Of a stretch of DNA of 41,895 nucleotides, positions 7,775 to 16,055 are shown one piece after another (position 1 is the first letter of the stretch; the number at the start of each line of letters is the position of its first letter). Where the stretch lies: NCBI RefSeq assembly GCF_018070565.1, contig NZ_JAGPXL010000055.1, positions 1 through 41,895 on the forward strand, in the 5' to 3' direction. The DNA comes from Streptomyces sp. B93. Its GTDB lineage: Bacteria > Actinomycetota > Actinomycetes > Streptomycetales > Streptomycetaceae. The notes beneath the pieces are model-generated. The model was not told the DNA's origin. It did no database searches and saw only the letters and a list, made by a program, of their open reading frames with translations. A program made the position numbers and the translations under genes.

Positions 7775-9651
7775 CGCAGCGCCTCCCTGACCTGCCCGAC
7801 CGTGAGCCACCGCAGCGGCGCCAGGATCTTGGTGACCTGCGGGGCGAAGGACGGTGAGGAGACCACCACCTCCGCGGTCGGCCCGTCGGCGATCACCTCG
7901 CCCTCGGCGAGCAGCACCACCCGGTGCGCGATCTCCGCCGCCAGCTCCACGTCGTGCGTGGCCAGCACCAGCGCGTGCCCCTCGGCCGCCAGCTCGCGCA
8001 CCACCTCGACCAGGCGGGCCTTCGCCGCGTAGTCCAGGCCCCGGGTCGGCTCGTCGAGGAGCAGCAGCGGCGGCCGGGCGGTGAGGACGACGGCCAGCGC
8101 GAGGGCGAGCCGCTGCCCCTCCGACAGGTCACGCGGGTGCGTGCCGTCGGTCACCCCGGGCAGCAGCCGCGTCACCAGCGCCCGGCAGGTCCCCGGCGCG
8201 GCGCCCGCGTCCTCGTCGGCCGCCCGGCACTCGGCGGCGACGGTGTCGGCGTACAGCAGATCGCGCGGCTCCTGCGGCACCAGGCCGACCCGGCGTACGA
8301 GGTCGGGGGGCGGCGTCCGGTGCGGGGTGACCCCGCCGACGCGCACCGTGCCGGAGGCCGGTTCGACCAGCCCCACCAGGGCGGACAGCAAGGTCGACTT
8401 GCCCGCGCCGTTGCGGCCCATCAGGGCGATCGTCTCCCCGGGCGCGACCTTCAGCCCGACCCCGCGCAGGGCGTCGATCCGTTCCCGGCGGACGGCGAGA
8501 CCACGGACCTCCGCGATGGGCGCGCCGCCTTGGGCCGGGACGGCGCCGCCCGGGGTGCGCCTGCGCAGGGCACGGCGCAGGACGGAGGGGCGGCGGGCGG
8601 CGCGGGCGGCTACGGCGCCGCTGGGTCCGCCGCTGGGCACGCCCTCGCGGGGCGGGGTGTTTCCGCTGCGGTCCGGGCGGTCGTCGTGGCCGTGGGCGGG
8701 GCGCGCGTCCGCCGGGCGGGTGCCCTGGCCGGGACCGCCGGAGTTCCGGGGCGCGTCGTGGGTGTGGGCGGGGCGCTGCCCGGTGAGGCCGGGTGCGAAG
8801 CCTTCGGTGTTCGGGCGGTCGTAGCCCGGCTCCCTGCCCGCCAGCCGGTCGCGCAGCCCCGTCGCGCGGCGGCGGGCGTCGCGGACCGTCAGGGGGAGCG
8901 GGGACCAGCCCGCCAGGCGGCCCAGGTCCACCACCGGGGGGAAGACGGGGGAGACGGCCATCACGTCGGCCGGGGTGCCGAGGACCGGCGCGGCGCCCGG
9001 CGCGGGGAGCAGGACGACGTGGTCCGCGTACTGGACGACGCGTTCCAGCCGGTGCTCGGCCATCAGGACCGTCGTACCGAGGTCGTGGACGAGCCGCTGG
9101 AGCACGGCGAGGACCTCCTCGGCGGCGGCCGGGTCGAGGGCCGAGGTCGGCTCGTCGAGGACCAGCACCCGTGGGTGCGGGGTGAGCACCGAGCCGATGG
9201 CCACCCGCTGCCGCTGCCCCCCGGACAGCGTGGCGATCGGCCGGTCCCGCAGGTCGGCCAGGCCCAGCAGGTCGAGGGTCTCCTCCACCCGGCGCCGCAT
9301 CACGTCCGGGGCGAGACCCAGCGACTCCATGCCGTAGGCGAGTTCCTCCTCCACGGTGTCCGTCACGAAGTGGGCCAGCGGATCCTGCCCGACCGTGCCG
9401 ACCACGTCGGCGAGTTCGCGCGGCTTGTGGGTGCGGGTGTCGCGGCCCGCGACGGTGACCCGGCCGCGCAGGGTGCCGCCGGTGAAGTGCGGGACGAGAC
9501 CGCTGACCGCGCCCAGCACGGTCGACTTGCCGACCCCGGAAGGGCCCACCAGCAGGACGAGTTCACCCTCGGGGACCGCGAAGTCGACGCCGCGGACGGT
9601 GGGTTCGGCGGCACCGTCGTAGGTGACGGTCACGTCCTCGAAGCGGATCAC
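7771..9651 (-). CDS. ECF transporter ATPase, two fused ABC domains
   Basis: A 626-residue protein joining two CbiO/EcfA-type ATPases. Domain 1 (about residues 1-240) has Walker A GPSGVGKST, signature LSGGQRQR and Walker B VLVLDEPTSALD. Domain 2 (about 370-600) has GRNGAGKST, LSEGQRLALA and LLLLDEPTRGLD. The ~110-residue linker between them is rich in Pro, Gly, Arg and His and looks disordered. Both active sites look intact. The GTG start at 9651 overlaps the stop of the T-component gene (GTGA), and its own stop overlaps the S-component ATG. It energises vitamin uptake, here presumably cobalamin. Confidence 0.9.
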   Translation of the reverse strand: MIRFEDVTVTYDGAAEPTVRGVDFAVPEGELVLLVGPSGVGKSTVLGAVSGLVPHFTGGTLRGRVTVAGRDTRTHKPRELADVVGTVGQDPLAHFVTDTVEEELAYGMESLGLAPDVMRRRVEETLDLLGLADLRDRPIATLSGGQRQRVAIGSVLTPHPRVLVLDEPTSALDPAAAEEVLAVLQRLVHDLGTTVLMAEHRLERVVQYADHVVLLPAPGAAPVLGTPADVMAVSPVFPPVVDLGRLAGWSPLPLTVRDARRRATGLRDRLAGREPGYDRPNTEGFAPGLTGQRPAHTHDAPRNSGGPGQGTRPADARPAHGHDDRPDRSGNTPPREGVPSGGPSGAVAARAARRPSVLRRALRRRTPGGAVPAQGGAPIAEVRGLAVRRERIDALRGVGLKVAPGETIALMGRNGAGKSTLLSALVGLVEPASGTVRVGGVTPHRTPPPDLVRRVGLVPQEPRDLLYADTVAAECRAADEDAGAAPGTCRALVTRLLPGVTDGTHPRDLSEGQRLALALAVVLTARPPLLLLDEPTRGLDYAAKARLVEVVRELAAEGHALVLATHDVELAAEIAHRVVLLAEGEVIADGPTAEVVVSSPSFAPQVTKILAPLRWLTVGQVREALR

Positions 9652-10739
9652 GACGGCTCCTTGCTGGCGGGCACCGCGTCCGGTGCGGGGGTGACGAAGG
9701 CCGGGAGCAGACCGAGCAGGACGGCCGCGGCGGGCCACAGCGGCAGTTCGGGGGTGACCAGCGGGACCACCCCGGGCCGCAGCGCCGCCGGGTCCCGGCT
9801 CACGGCCAGCGCCAGCAGCGCGGCGACGGCGGCGCCGGAACCGGCGACCAGCCACGCCCGCGCGCCCCACGGGTCCGGCCGGTACCGGGTGCGCGGGGTG
9901 CGCCTGCCGCCGAGCCACAGCCCGGCGAGCGCGGCGGCGACCCCGGCCAGCAGCACCGGCAGCCCGTAGCCGCCGCCCGCCGCGGTCAGTACGCCGTACA
10001 GTCCCGCGCACACCCCGAGCAGCCCGGTGAGCGTCAGCGCCGCCGTCGTACGGCGGACCGCGTCGGGGACGGCGGCGGTACGGCCGTATCCGCGGGCGTC
10101 CATCGCGGCGGCCAGGGCGACCGAGCGTTCCAGGGCGCCCTCCAGCACCGGCAGTCCGACCTGGAGCAGCCCCCGCACCCCGCGGTCCGGGCGGCCCCGC
10201 AGCCGCCGTGCCGCCCGCAGCCGCTGGACGTCCGCGATCAGGTTCGGCGCGAAGGTGAGGGCGACGACCACCGCGACGCCCGTCTCGTACAGCGCGCCCG
10301 GCAGTGACTTCAGCAGCCGGGTCGGGCTGGCCAGCGCGTTCGCGGCGCCGACGCAGATCAGCAGGGTGGCCAGGCTCAGCCCGTCGTACAGGGCGAACAG
10401 CACGCCCTCCGCGGTCACCCGGCCGCCCAGCCGGATGCCCTGCGCCCAGTCGGGGAGGGGGACTTCGGGGAGGGTGACCAGGACGTGCGTGCCGGGGATG
10501 GGGGAGCCGAGGACCACCGCGAACATCAGCCGGATCAGCAGCACCGCGAGCGCCAGCTTGACGAAGGCGCCGTAGGAGCGGGCCCACGGGGTGTGCGGGC
10601 GGCGGGCCGCGACGACGTACGCGGAGACGGCGACGAGCAGGGTGAGCAGCAGCGGGTTGGTGGTGCGGGTGGCCGCGGTGCCGAGGGAGAGGGACCACAG
10701 CCACCACGCGCCGGGGTGGACGGAGGTGCGGTCACGCAC
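9648..10739 (-). CDS. ECF transporter T component (CbiQ/EcfT family)
   Basis: About 363 residues from a GTG at 10739, 8 bp inside the end of the preceding gene. The start gives VRDRTSVHPGAWWLWSL, a typical CbiQ opening. It is hydrophobic with several membrane helices and the coupling-helix Ala-Arg-Gly motifs that contact the ATPases: RLRAARRLRGRPDRG and AAAMDARGYGR. The C-terminal third has extra membrane segments beyond the usual ~270-residue CbiQ length. It links the S component at 6914 to the fused ATPase at 7771. All five genes of this operon overlap or nearly overlap, so translation is coupled. Confidence 0.85.
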   Translation of the reverse strand: MRDRTSVHPGAWWLWSLSLGTAATRTTNPLLLTLLVAVSAYVVAARRPHTPWARSYGAFVKLALAVLLIRLMFAVVLGSPIPGTHVLVTLPEVPLPDWAQGIRLGGRVTAEGVLFALYDGLSLATLLICVGAANALASPTRLLKSLPGALYETGVAVVVALTFAPNLIADVQRLRAARRLRGRPDRGVRGLLQVGLPVLEGALERSVALAAAMDARGYGRTAAVPDAVRRTTAALTLTGLLGVCAGLYGVLTAAGGGYGLPVLLAGVAAALAGLWLGGRRTPRTRYRPDPWGARAWLVAGSGAAVAALLALAVSRDPAALRPGVVPLVTPELPLWPAAAVLLGLLPAFVTPAPDAVPASKEPS

Positions 10740-11382
10740 GGCGGCGGGCCTGCCATACGGCCGCCGCCGCGAGCACGGCCACGACACCCGCACCCGCGAG
10801 GAGGCCCAGCGACGGGCCGCCGCTCCCGCCGTCCTCGTCCCCCTCGCCGGAGTCCTGGGCCTCCGCCACCGCTACCTGCTCCCCACAGCCCCGCTCCGGA
10901 TACCCCGCGATCGCGCACAGCAGCGCGTTGGTGTCGTACCGCAGCGGTTTCGCCACCACGGCGAGGGCCTCGGCGGTGCTGGCGTCCGGGGGGACGCTCG
11001 CGCAGGCGGTGCGCGCGGCGGGCGGGGTCTCGCCGGAAGGGGCGTCGGCGCGGGTGCCGAAGTCCAGCACGAGGGCGATCCGCTTGCGGCCGTCCCGCTG
11101 GGGCGTCGCGGCGCAGATCGTCGCGAAGTCCGCCGTGCCGCGCGGCCGGGTCGCGTCCGCGGAGTCCTCGCTCACGGCGAACCGGAACCCCTGGACGTCA
11201 CCGTCGGACGGGCGGGCGGTGGACGGCCCCTGGGTGGCGTACGTCCACCGGTCGCCCTCGCGCTCCCAGAACGACCAGTAGCGGTAGCCCGCGGCGCCCG
11301 CCGGACCCGCCGCCGTCAGGGCGGCCAGCAGCGCGGCGAGCAGGAGCGCGGGCAGGGCGGCGGCACGGCGGCGGGACCTCAC
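10732..11382 (-). CDS. SCO2322-family surface protein, transcobalamin beta-domain-like
   Basis: A 216-residue protein from a GTG at 11382 that overlaps the previous stop (GTGA). It has a signal peptide (VRSRRRAAALPALLLAALLAAL...AGAAG) and an extracellular domain starting GYRYWSFWEREGDRWTYAT. It ends in a C-terminal membrane helix (LGLLAGAGVVAVLAAAAVW) and the basic tail QARRRA, so it is probably anchored on the outer face. The pattern YW-F-n-WTY-n-G-n-RPSDGDVQGFRF recalls the small beta domain at the C-terminus of transcobalamin and intrinsic factor, and DUF4430 proteins. Cysteines near residues 82, 120, 150 and 161 could form disulfides. Place in a B12-controlled operon suggests corrinoid capture. 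The beta-domain link is my inference. Confidence 0.7.
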   Translation of the reverse strand: MRSRRRAAALPALLLAALLAALTAAGPAGAAGYRYWSFWEREGDRWTYATQGPSTARPSDGDVQGFRFAVSEDSADATRPRGTADFATICAATPQRDGRKRIALVLDFGTRADAPSGETPPAARTACASVPPDASTAEALAVVAKPLRYDTNALLCAIAGYPERGCGEQVAVAEAQDSGEGDEDGGSGGPSLGLLAGAGVVAVLAAAAVWQARRRA

Positions 11383-12611
11383 GGCTGCGACTGGCCCTTC
11401 TTGCGGCCGCTGAGCAGGAAGCCGATGCCGATACCGGCGACCAGGAAGACACCGACCGTCCACAGCACGCCGAAGCCGGAGTCGTCGTCCTTGTCGGTTT
11501 CCCCAGTCTCTTCGGCAGCCACGTCCTCCGCGTCCGACTCGGGCGCCGGACCGGTCGCGTTGAGACGCTTCACCAGGTCGTCGCCGCTGCCGTCGAAGTC
11601 CCGTACGTCGAACCCGGCCGCGTCGGCGGCGAGGATCAGCTGCGCGTAGGCGGCGGGGCCGGACTGCTTGGCCCAGCCCTGGTAGTGCTCGCCGAGCCAG
11701 CGCATCGCGTCGGCGGCCTCGGCGCCGTGCCCGGCGGTGGCGAGGGCGAGGACGGCGTCGGCGGTGTTGCCGTAGTCGGGCTGGTCCTCGGCGCCCGGCA
11801 GGGCGGACATCAGGTGGCCGTCCTTCGCGAGGGCGTCGGCGAGGTGGGCGGCGCCGTTGTGGGCGGCCTGCTCGGGGCCGGTGGCCTTCGCGCAGGCGAG
11901 GTCGGCGTCGGTGGCCTTCGGGGAGGCGCCGGTCAGGCCCTTGCCGAGGGCGCCGATGACGGCCGCGGCGGTGGCGTCGTCGTTGGCGGCGAGCTTGCCC
12001 TTCTCGTCGGGCTGGTAGGCGAAGGCACCGCCGCCGTCCTGCCCGCAGGGTATGGAGAGGTCCAGCAGGGCGTCGTACGGCGACTTGCCGCCCTTGCGCA
12101 CCTCGCCGGGCTTCTCGCCCACGGCGGCGAGCGCGCCGATGACGACGGAGGTGGAGTTGGCGTCGCTGGGGCCGCCGGGGGTGTAGCCCCAGCCGCCGTC
12201 CTCGTTCTGGGCGGACTTCAGCCAGTCGACGGCCTTGGCTGTCACGGCGTCGTGCCCGCCGAGCGCCGCGAGGGCCTGGACGGCGGCGGCCGTGTTGTTG
12301 GTGTCGACGGCGGTCTTGGCGTCGCAGGCGGCGCCCGGGTCGGCGCGGAAGGGCGCGAACGCGCCGCTGTCGCACTGCTGCCCCGTCAGCCAGTCGACGG
12401 CCGCCGCGGCGGGGGTGACGCCCACGGTGTCCTGGGCGAGCAGCGCCAGCGACTGCCGCCAGACGCCGTCGTAGGCGGGGTCGTTGGTGCCGTAGAGGGC
12501 GGCGGGCAGGGAGGCGGACGGCGACGGGTCGGCGGCGTGGGCGGCCGGGGTCGCGGCGGCGCCGATCACGGCGACGGCGGCCAGGGCCGCTGCGCTGCGG
12601 CGGATGTTCAT
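11379..12611 (-). CDS. Secreted, membrane-anchored prenyltransferase/squalene-oxidase-repeat protein, transcobalamin alpha-domain-like
   Basis: A 410-residue protein from ATG 12611. The signal peptide is MNIRRSAAALAAVAVIGAAATPAAHAA. An alpha/alpha-toroid body follows with repeated QW-like turns (CDSGAFAPF, NEDGGWGYTPG, GGGAFAYQP). An acidic linker (about 345-375) leads to a C-terminal membrane helix (VLWTVGVFLVAGIGIGFLL) and SGRKKG tail. No DXDD or prenyltransferase zinc residues are evident, so a terpene cyclase role is unlikely. The same fold forms the large cobalamin-binding domain of intrinsic factor and transcobalamin. As first gene behind a cobalamin riboswitch and before an ECF transporter, it is best read as a surface B12-binding protein. 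Cobalamin binding is inferred, not shown. Confidence 0.78.
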   Translation of the reverse strand: MNIRRSAAALAAVAVIGAAATPAAHAADPSPSASLPAALYGTNDPAYDGVWRQSLALLAQDTVGVTPAAAAVDWLTGQQCDSGAFAPFRADPGAACDAKTAVDTNNTAAAVQALAALGGHDAVTAKAVDWLKSAQNEDGGWGYTPGGPSDANSTSVVIGALAAVGEKPGEVRKGGKSPYDALLDLSIPCGQDGGGAFAYQPDEKGKLAANDDATAAAVIGALGKGLTGASPKATDADLACAKATGPEQAAHNGAAHLADALAKDGHLMSALPGAEDQPDYGNTADAVLALATAGHGAEAADAMRWLGEHYQGWAKQSGPAAYAQLILAADAAGFDVRDFDGSGDDLVKRLNATGPAPESDAEDVAAEETGETDKDDDSGFGVLWTVGVFLVAGIGIGFLLSGRKKGQSQP

Positions 12612-12699
12612 GATCGGCGGGGGCCTCTCTGTGCTGCTCGGGCAGCCGGGCAGCAGGGGGCACCCCCGGCGGCTCGGCTCCGTATGCCTCGACGGTGCC

Positions 12700-12724
12700 G
12701 CGCACCGGCGGGCTGCCGGTGCGC
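12700..12724 (-). terminator. Strong hairpin just after the cobalamin aptamer
   Basis: GCGCACCGGC (12700-12709) pairs perfectly with GCCGGTGCGC (12715-12724) around a 5-nt loop. In the leftward transcript it follows the B12 aptamer and precedes the first gene by about 90 bp. It is a candidate regulated terminator; no T-tract follows. Confidence 0.5.
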
Positions 12725-12865
12725 CTGAGCCGGTCACGTTGCCGTACGGGGCATTCCGGCTCACCACCGGTGCGGTGGTTCACGGTTGCGGGTCAGCGCC
12801 GGAATTGCACCGGCTTCCCCCCGTACGGTGTGATGACGACCGGCCCATGCTACCGGGCCGTAAGC
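12725..12865 (-). ncRNA. Cobalamin (AdoCbl) riboswitch
   Basis: The complement of 12781-12820 contains the B12-box core: GGGGAAGCCGGTGCAATTCC followed by GGCGCTGACCCGCAACCGTG. Downstream in the same strand lie GAGCCGGAATGCC (the second conserved block) and side stems such as CACCGCACCGGTGGTG. Orientation is leftward, into the toroid protein gene. Binding of adenosylcobalamin normally shuts down expression, so the five-gene operon should be induced when B12 is scarce. Outer boundaries are approximate. Confidence 0.92.
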
Positions 12866-12889
12866 CCGCCTCCGAGGGCGAGGGGCCGC

Positions 12890-13918
12890 CTATACGGCGA
12901 CGTACGTCACCGGCTCGCTCCCCGCGACCGCCTCGGCGCGCCCCCGCTTCACCAGGTGCCGCAGATGGGCCTCGGCCTCCGCGACGGCGATCGTGCGGGA
13001 GGGGTGGGGGAGTTGGGGCCAGGGACGGTTCCAGGTCATGCGGGTGGCGAGCTGCCAGGGGGTGAGCGGGGTGGTGAGCAGCGCGAGCAGGTCGGTGAGG
13101 CGGTGCTCGTGGTGGTCGAGGAGGTCCCGGACGCGTTCCGGGGCGCCGGTGAAGGGGCGCTGGTGGGCGGGGAGGATCTCGGCGGGGGCGAGGCGGGCGA
13201 CGCGTTCGAGGGAGCCGAGGTAGTCGCCGAGGGGGTCGGTGACGGTGGTGTCGTCGGGGTCCTCGTAGAGGCCGATGTGCGGGGTGATCTCCGGCAGCAG
13301 GTGGTCGCCGGAGAAGAGGCGCCCGTGGCCGGGGAGCCGTCCCGGGTGCTCCTCCTCCAGGTGCAGACAGACGTGGCCGGGGGTGTGTCCCGGCGTCCAG
13401 ACGGCGCGCAGGCGGCGGCCGGGGAGGGGCAGGAGTTCGCCGGGGGTGATGTCCCGGTCGGGCAGCGCGGGGGCGAGGCCGGGGAGGGTGCGCGGGGTGC
13501 GGGCGGTGCGCAGGGGGGTGACGTGGTCGTCCGGGGCTCCGGCGGCGGTGAGCTTGGCGGCCATGTAGGAGAGCCAGCGTTCGGGGCGGGCGGCACGGGT
13601 GCGGCGTACGACGGCGGCGTCCGCCTCGTGCATGGCGAGCCACGCCCCCGACGCCTCCCGCACCCGGCCGGACAGCCCGTGGTGGTCGGGGTGGTGGTGG
13701 GTGATGACCACGCCGTGGATCTCGTCCGGCGCGGTGCCGCAGGCGGCCAGGCCTTCGGTGAGGGCGTCCCAGGAGGCGGGGTCGTCCCAGCCGGTGTCGA
13801 TCAGGACGGGGCCGCGGTCGGTGTCGACGACGTGGACGAGGGTGTGGCCGAGGGGGTTGTCCGGGATGGGGACCTTCAGGGACCGTACGCCGCCGCCGTG
13901 GTCGTGCGCTTGCGCCAT
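12890..13918 (-). CDS. MBL-fold metallo-hydrolase
   Basis: A 342-residue metallo-beta-lactamase-fold hydrolase. The zinc motif is THHHPDHHG (about 73-81), followed by TPGHTPGHVCLHL, FSGDHLL and a late PAHQRPF histidine; the set is complete for a binuclear site. A C-terminal winged-helix-like extension (LATRMTWNRPW...EAHLRHLVKRGRAE) is typical of the glyoxalase-II-like/LACTB2 branch. It starts 75 bp from a KstR box shared with the divergent aldehyde dehydrogenase. It therefore likely acts on a thioester or lactone intermediate of sterol degradation, though the substrate is unproven. It is convergent with nothing; the B12 operon lies downstream on the same strand behind its own riboswitch. Confidence 0.85.
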   Translation of the reverse strand: MAQAHDHGGGVRSLKVPIPDNPLGHTLVHVVDTDRGPVLIDTGWDDPASWDALTEGLAACGTAPDEIHGVVITHHHPDHHGLSGRVREASGAWLAMHEADAAVVRRTRAARPERWLSYMAAKLTAAGAPDDHVTPLRTARTPRTLPGLAPALPDRDITPGELLPLPGRRLRAVWTPGHTPGHVCLHLEEEHPGRLPGHGRLFSGDHLLPEITPHIGLYEDPDDTTVTDPLGDYLGSLERVARLAPAEILPAHQRPFTGAPERVRDLLDHHEHRLTDLLALLTTPLTPWQLATRMTWNRPWPQLPHPSRTIAVAEAEAHLRHLVKRGRAEAVAGSEPVTYVAV

Positions 13919-13992
13919 GGGCTCCCCAATCGCCGTGTCGCGTGGGCGTGACCGCCCCTGTCGCGTGGGCGGGTCCGTCCGGTCACTATAAC

Positions 13993-14006
13993 TAGAACAC
14001 GTTCCC
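13993..14006. promoter_or_regulatory. KstR-type operator, MBL hydrolase / aldehyde dehydrogenase
   Basis: TAGAACACGTTCCC matches TNNAACNNGTTNNA except for the last base, and is extended by AC on the left (ACTAGAACACGTTC). It lies in the divergent promoter region, 75 bp from the MBL start and 95 bp from the aldehyde dehydrogenase start. Confidence 0.7.
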
Positions 14007-14071
14007 GCCGGGGGTGCGCGAGCCGTGGACTGTGCCGGGCGGAGCTGCTATCAGTGCCAGTGACCGATAAA

Positions 14072-14088
14072 TCTGATGGGCCGTCAGG
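14072..14088. promoter_or_regulatory. Second-class 17-bp palindrome before aldehyde dehydrogenase
   Basis: TCTGATGGGCCGTCAGG differs from the CYP125 site at two positions. It ends 12 bp before the ATG at 14101, so it covers or abuts the ribosome-binding region. As at CYP125, a KstR box lies 65-85 bp further upstream. Confidence 0.6.
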
Positions 14089-14100
14089 GGTGGGCTGCGC

Positions 14101-15567
14101 ATGACCCAGGTCACGGAGCACGGACAGCTGTTCATCGGCGGGGAGTTGACCGACCCCCTGGGCGAGGACGTCATCGAGGTGGTCTCCCCGCACACCGAGG
14201 AGGTCATCGGCCGGGTCCCGCACGCGTCGGCGGCGGACGTGGACCGGGCGGTCGCGGCGGCGCGCCGGGCGTTCGACGAGGGACCGTGGCCGCGGCTGCG
14301 CCTCGAGGAGCGGATCGCGGTCGTCACCCGGATCAAGGACGGCATCGCCGCCCGGCACGAGGAGATCGCCCGCGTGATCTCGTCCGAGAACGGGTCGCCG
14401 TACTCCTGGAGCGTCCTCGCGCAGGCGCTGGGCGCGATGATGGTGTGGGACGCGGCGATCACGGTCGCCCGTGACTACGTGTACGAGGAGGGACGGGACG
14501 GAGTCCTCGGCCGCATCCTCGTCCGCCGTGAACCGGTCGGGGTGGTCGCGGCGGTCGTCCCCTGGAACGTGCCGCAGTTCGTGGCGGCGGCCAAGCTCGC
14601 CCCGGCGCTGCTCACCGGCTGCACGGTCGTGCTGAAGCCGTCCCCCGAGTCACCCCTGGACGCCTACCTCCTCGGCGAGATCGCGCGGGAGGCGGGGCTG
14701 CCCGAGGGCGTGCTGTCCATCCTCCCGGCGGACCGCGAGGTCAGCGAGTACCTGGTCGGGCACCCCGGCGTCGACAAGGTCTCCTTCACCGGCTCGGTGG
14801 CGGCCGGGAAGCGGGTCATGGAGGTGGCCGCGCGGAACCTGACCCGGGTGACGCTGGAACTGGGCGGCAAGTCGGCGGCGGTGGTGCTGCCGGACGCGGA
14901 CGTCGAGGCGACGGTGGCGGGCGTGGTCCCGGCGGCGTGGATGAACAACGGCCAGGCGTGCGTCGCGCAGACGCGCATCCTGCTCCCGCGCTCCCGCTAC
15001 GACGAGTTCGCCGACGCCTTCGTCGCGGCGGCGGGTGCGCTGGTCGTGGGCGACCCGCTGGACCCGGCGACACAGGTGGGCCCGCTGGTCGCGCGGCGCC
15101 AGCAGCAGCGCAGCCTCGACTACATCCGCATCGGCCAGGAGGAGGGCGCCAAGATCCTCACCGGCGGCGGGCGCCCGCCGGGCCTGGAGCGGGGCTGGTA
15201 CGTGGAGCCCACCCTCTTCGGCGGCGTCGACAACGCCATGCGGATCGCCCGCGAGGAGATCTTCGGCCCGGTGATCTGCCTGCTGCCCTACGGCGACGAG
15301 GCCGAGGCCGTGCGGATCGCCAACGACTCCGAGTACGGGCTGAGCGGCAGCGTGTGGACGGCCGACACCGGGCGCGGCATCGAGGTCGCCCGGCGGGTCC
15401 GCACCGGCACCTACTCCGTCAACACCTTCAGCCTCGACATGCTCGGCCCGTTCGGCGGCTACAAGAACAGCGGCCTCGGCCGGGAGTTCGGGCCCGAGGG
15501 GTACGGCGCCTACGTCGAGCACAAGATGATCCACCTGCCCGCCGGGTACACCGGGGCGGCCGGGTGA
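14101..15567 (+). CDS. NAD(P)-dependent aldehyde dehydrogenase
   Basis: A 488-residue aldehyde dehydrogenase of standard length. The oxyanion Asn156 (VPWNVPQF), base Glu253 (LELGGKS) and nucleophile Cys287 (NNGQACVAQTR) are all present, with the Rossmann segment FTGSVAAGKRV. It oxidises an aldehyde to a carboxylic acid in the cytosol. Flanking KstR box, ferredoxin and kstR suggest it acts on the C26/C27 aldehyde made by the P450/alcohol dehydrogenase steps in sterol side-chain oxidation; that substrate is inferred. Its TGA overlaps the ferredoxin start (TGATG), so the two are translationally coupled. Confidence 0.92.
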   Translation: MTQVTEHGQLFIGGELTDPLGEDVIEVVSPHTEEVIGRVPHASAADVDRAVAAARRAFDEGPWPRLRLEERIAVVTRIKDGIAARHEEIARVISSENGSPYSWSVLAQALGAMMVWDAAITVARDYVYEEGRDGVLGRILVRREPVGVVAAVVPWNVPQFVAAAKLAPALLTGCTVVLKPSPESPLDAYLLGEIAREAGLPEGVLSILPADREVSEYLVGHPGVDKVSFTGSVAAGKRVMEVAARNLTRVTLELGGKSAAVVLPDADVEATVAGVVPAAWMNNGQACVAQTRILLPRSRYDEFADAFVAAAGALVVGDPLDPATQVGPLVARRQQQRSLDYIRIGQEEGAKILTGGGRPPGLERGWYVEPTLFGGVDNAMRIAREEIFGPVICLLPYGDEAEAVRIANDSEYGLSGSVWTADTGRGIEVARRVRTGTYSVNTFSLDMLGPFGGYKNSGLGREFGPEGYGAYVEHKMIHLPAGYTGAAG

Positions 15568-15800
15568 TGGGCGACCGCTGGCGGGTGGCGGTCGACCGCT
15601 CCCTGTGCATCGGCTCCGCCCAGTGCGTCCACCACGCCCCGCGCGCCTTCCGCCTCGACACCGGCCGCCAGTCCCGACCCGTCGACCCGGTCGCCGACGC
15701 GGCCGAGGAGATCCTCACGGCGGCGGAGAACTGTCCGGTGGAGGCCATCACCATCGAACTGCTGGGCAGCGGGGAGGCGGTTTTCCCGCCGGAGGACTAG
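15567..15800 (+). CDS. Ferredoxin, 3Fe-4S type
   Basis: A 77-residue P450-type ferredoxin. The cluster ligands are Cys14, Cys20 and Cys56 in CX5C...CP spacing; the missing fourth cysteine of 4Fe-4S proteins indicates a 3Fe-4S cluster. It overlaps the aldehyde dehydrogenase stop by one base. Such proteins pass electrons from a ferredoxin reductase to P450s. The only P450 in the window is CYP125 at 4839, so it is the probable partner although 9.5 kb away. No reductase gene is in the window. Confidence 0.92.
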   Translation: MGDRWRVAVDRSLCIGSAQCVHHAPRAFRLDTGRQSRPVDPVADAAEEILTAAENCPVEAITIELLGSGEAVFPPED

Positions 15801-15899
15801 CGAACGGCAGGCCGACCGATTTATCCTATTTACCAGGTCTACGAGACGAGTGAGGGAGTTCGACCGGAGTAGCCGACTCTGGCGTGAGACCAAAGCAGT

Positions 15900-16028
15900 A
15901 CGGGTTTCCGCTGGTGCCGACGTCGACGGTCGGGCTGAGAGGCCGGAAGGACGTACGACCGAGAGGTGTACGCCCGGAAGGCGACCCCCAGCAACCTGAT
16001 CCGGACAATACCGGCGAAGGGAACCCGC
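15900..16028 (+). ncRNA. TPP (THI-box) riboswitch without a downstream thiamine gene
   Basis: All conserved parts are visible on the + strand. P1 is CGGGTT (15901-15906) with AACCCG (16022-16027). P2 is GCTGG (15910-15914) with CCAGC (15988-15992). P3 is CCGAC (15917-15921) with GTCGG (15929-15933), followed by CTGAGA (15935-15940). The pyrophosphate arm is CCTGATCCGGACAATACCGG, then CGAAGGGA to 16022. An extra stem sits between. The next + strand gene is a glycosyltransferase 860 bp away; immediately downstream is the 3' end of kstR on the opposite strand. An AT-rich patch at 15818-15833 could hold a promoter. Confidence 0.9.
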
Positions 16029-16055
16029 CTCGTAGGCCGTTCACGTGTGTGCGAG

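Noticed and set aside
7924..9969. 681-residue + strand frame across the ECF ATPase and T genes
   Set aside because: It is antisense to well-recognised ABC motifs and shows no domain of its own.
11379..12611. Reading the toroid protein as a squalene-hopene cyclase or prenyltransferase
   Set aside because: It lacks DXDD and the zinc-ligand set, is exported and membrane-anchored, and is first in a B12-controlled operon.
10485..12728. 747-residue + strand frame antisense to the two surface proteins
   Set aside because: Low-complexity Gly/Arg/Val sequence; a shadow of the B12 operon.
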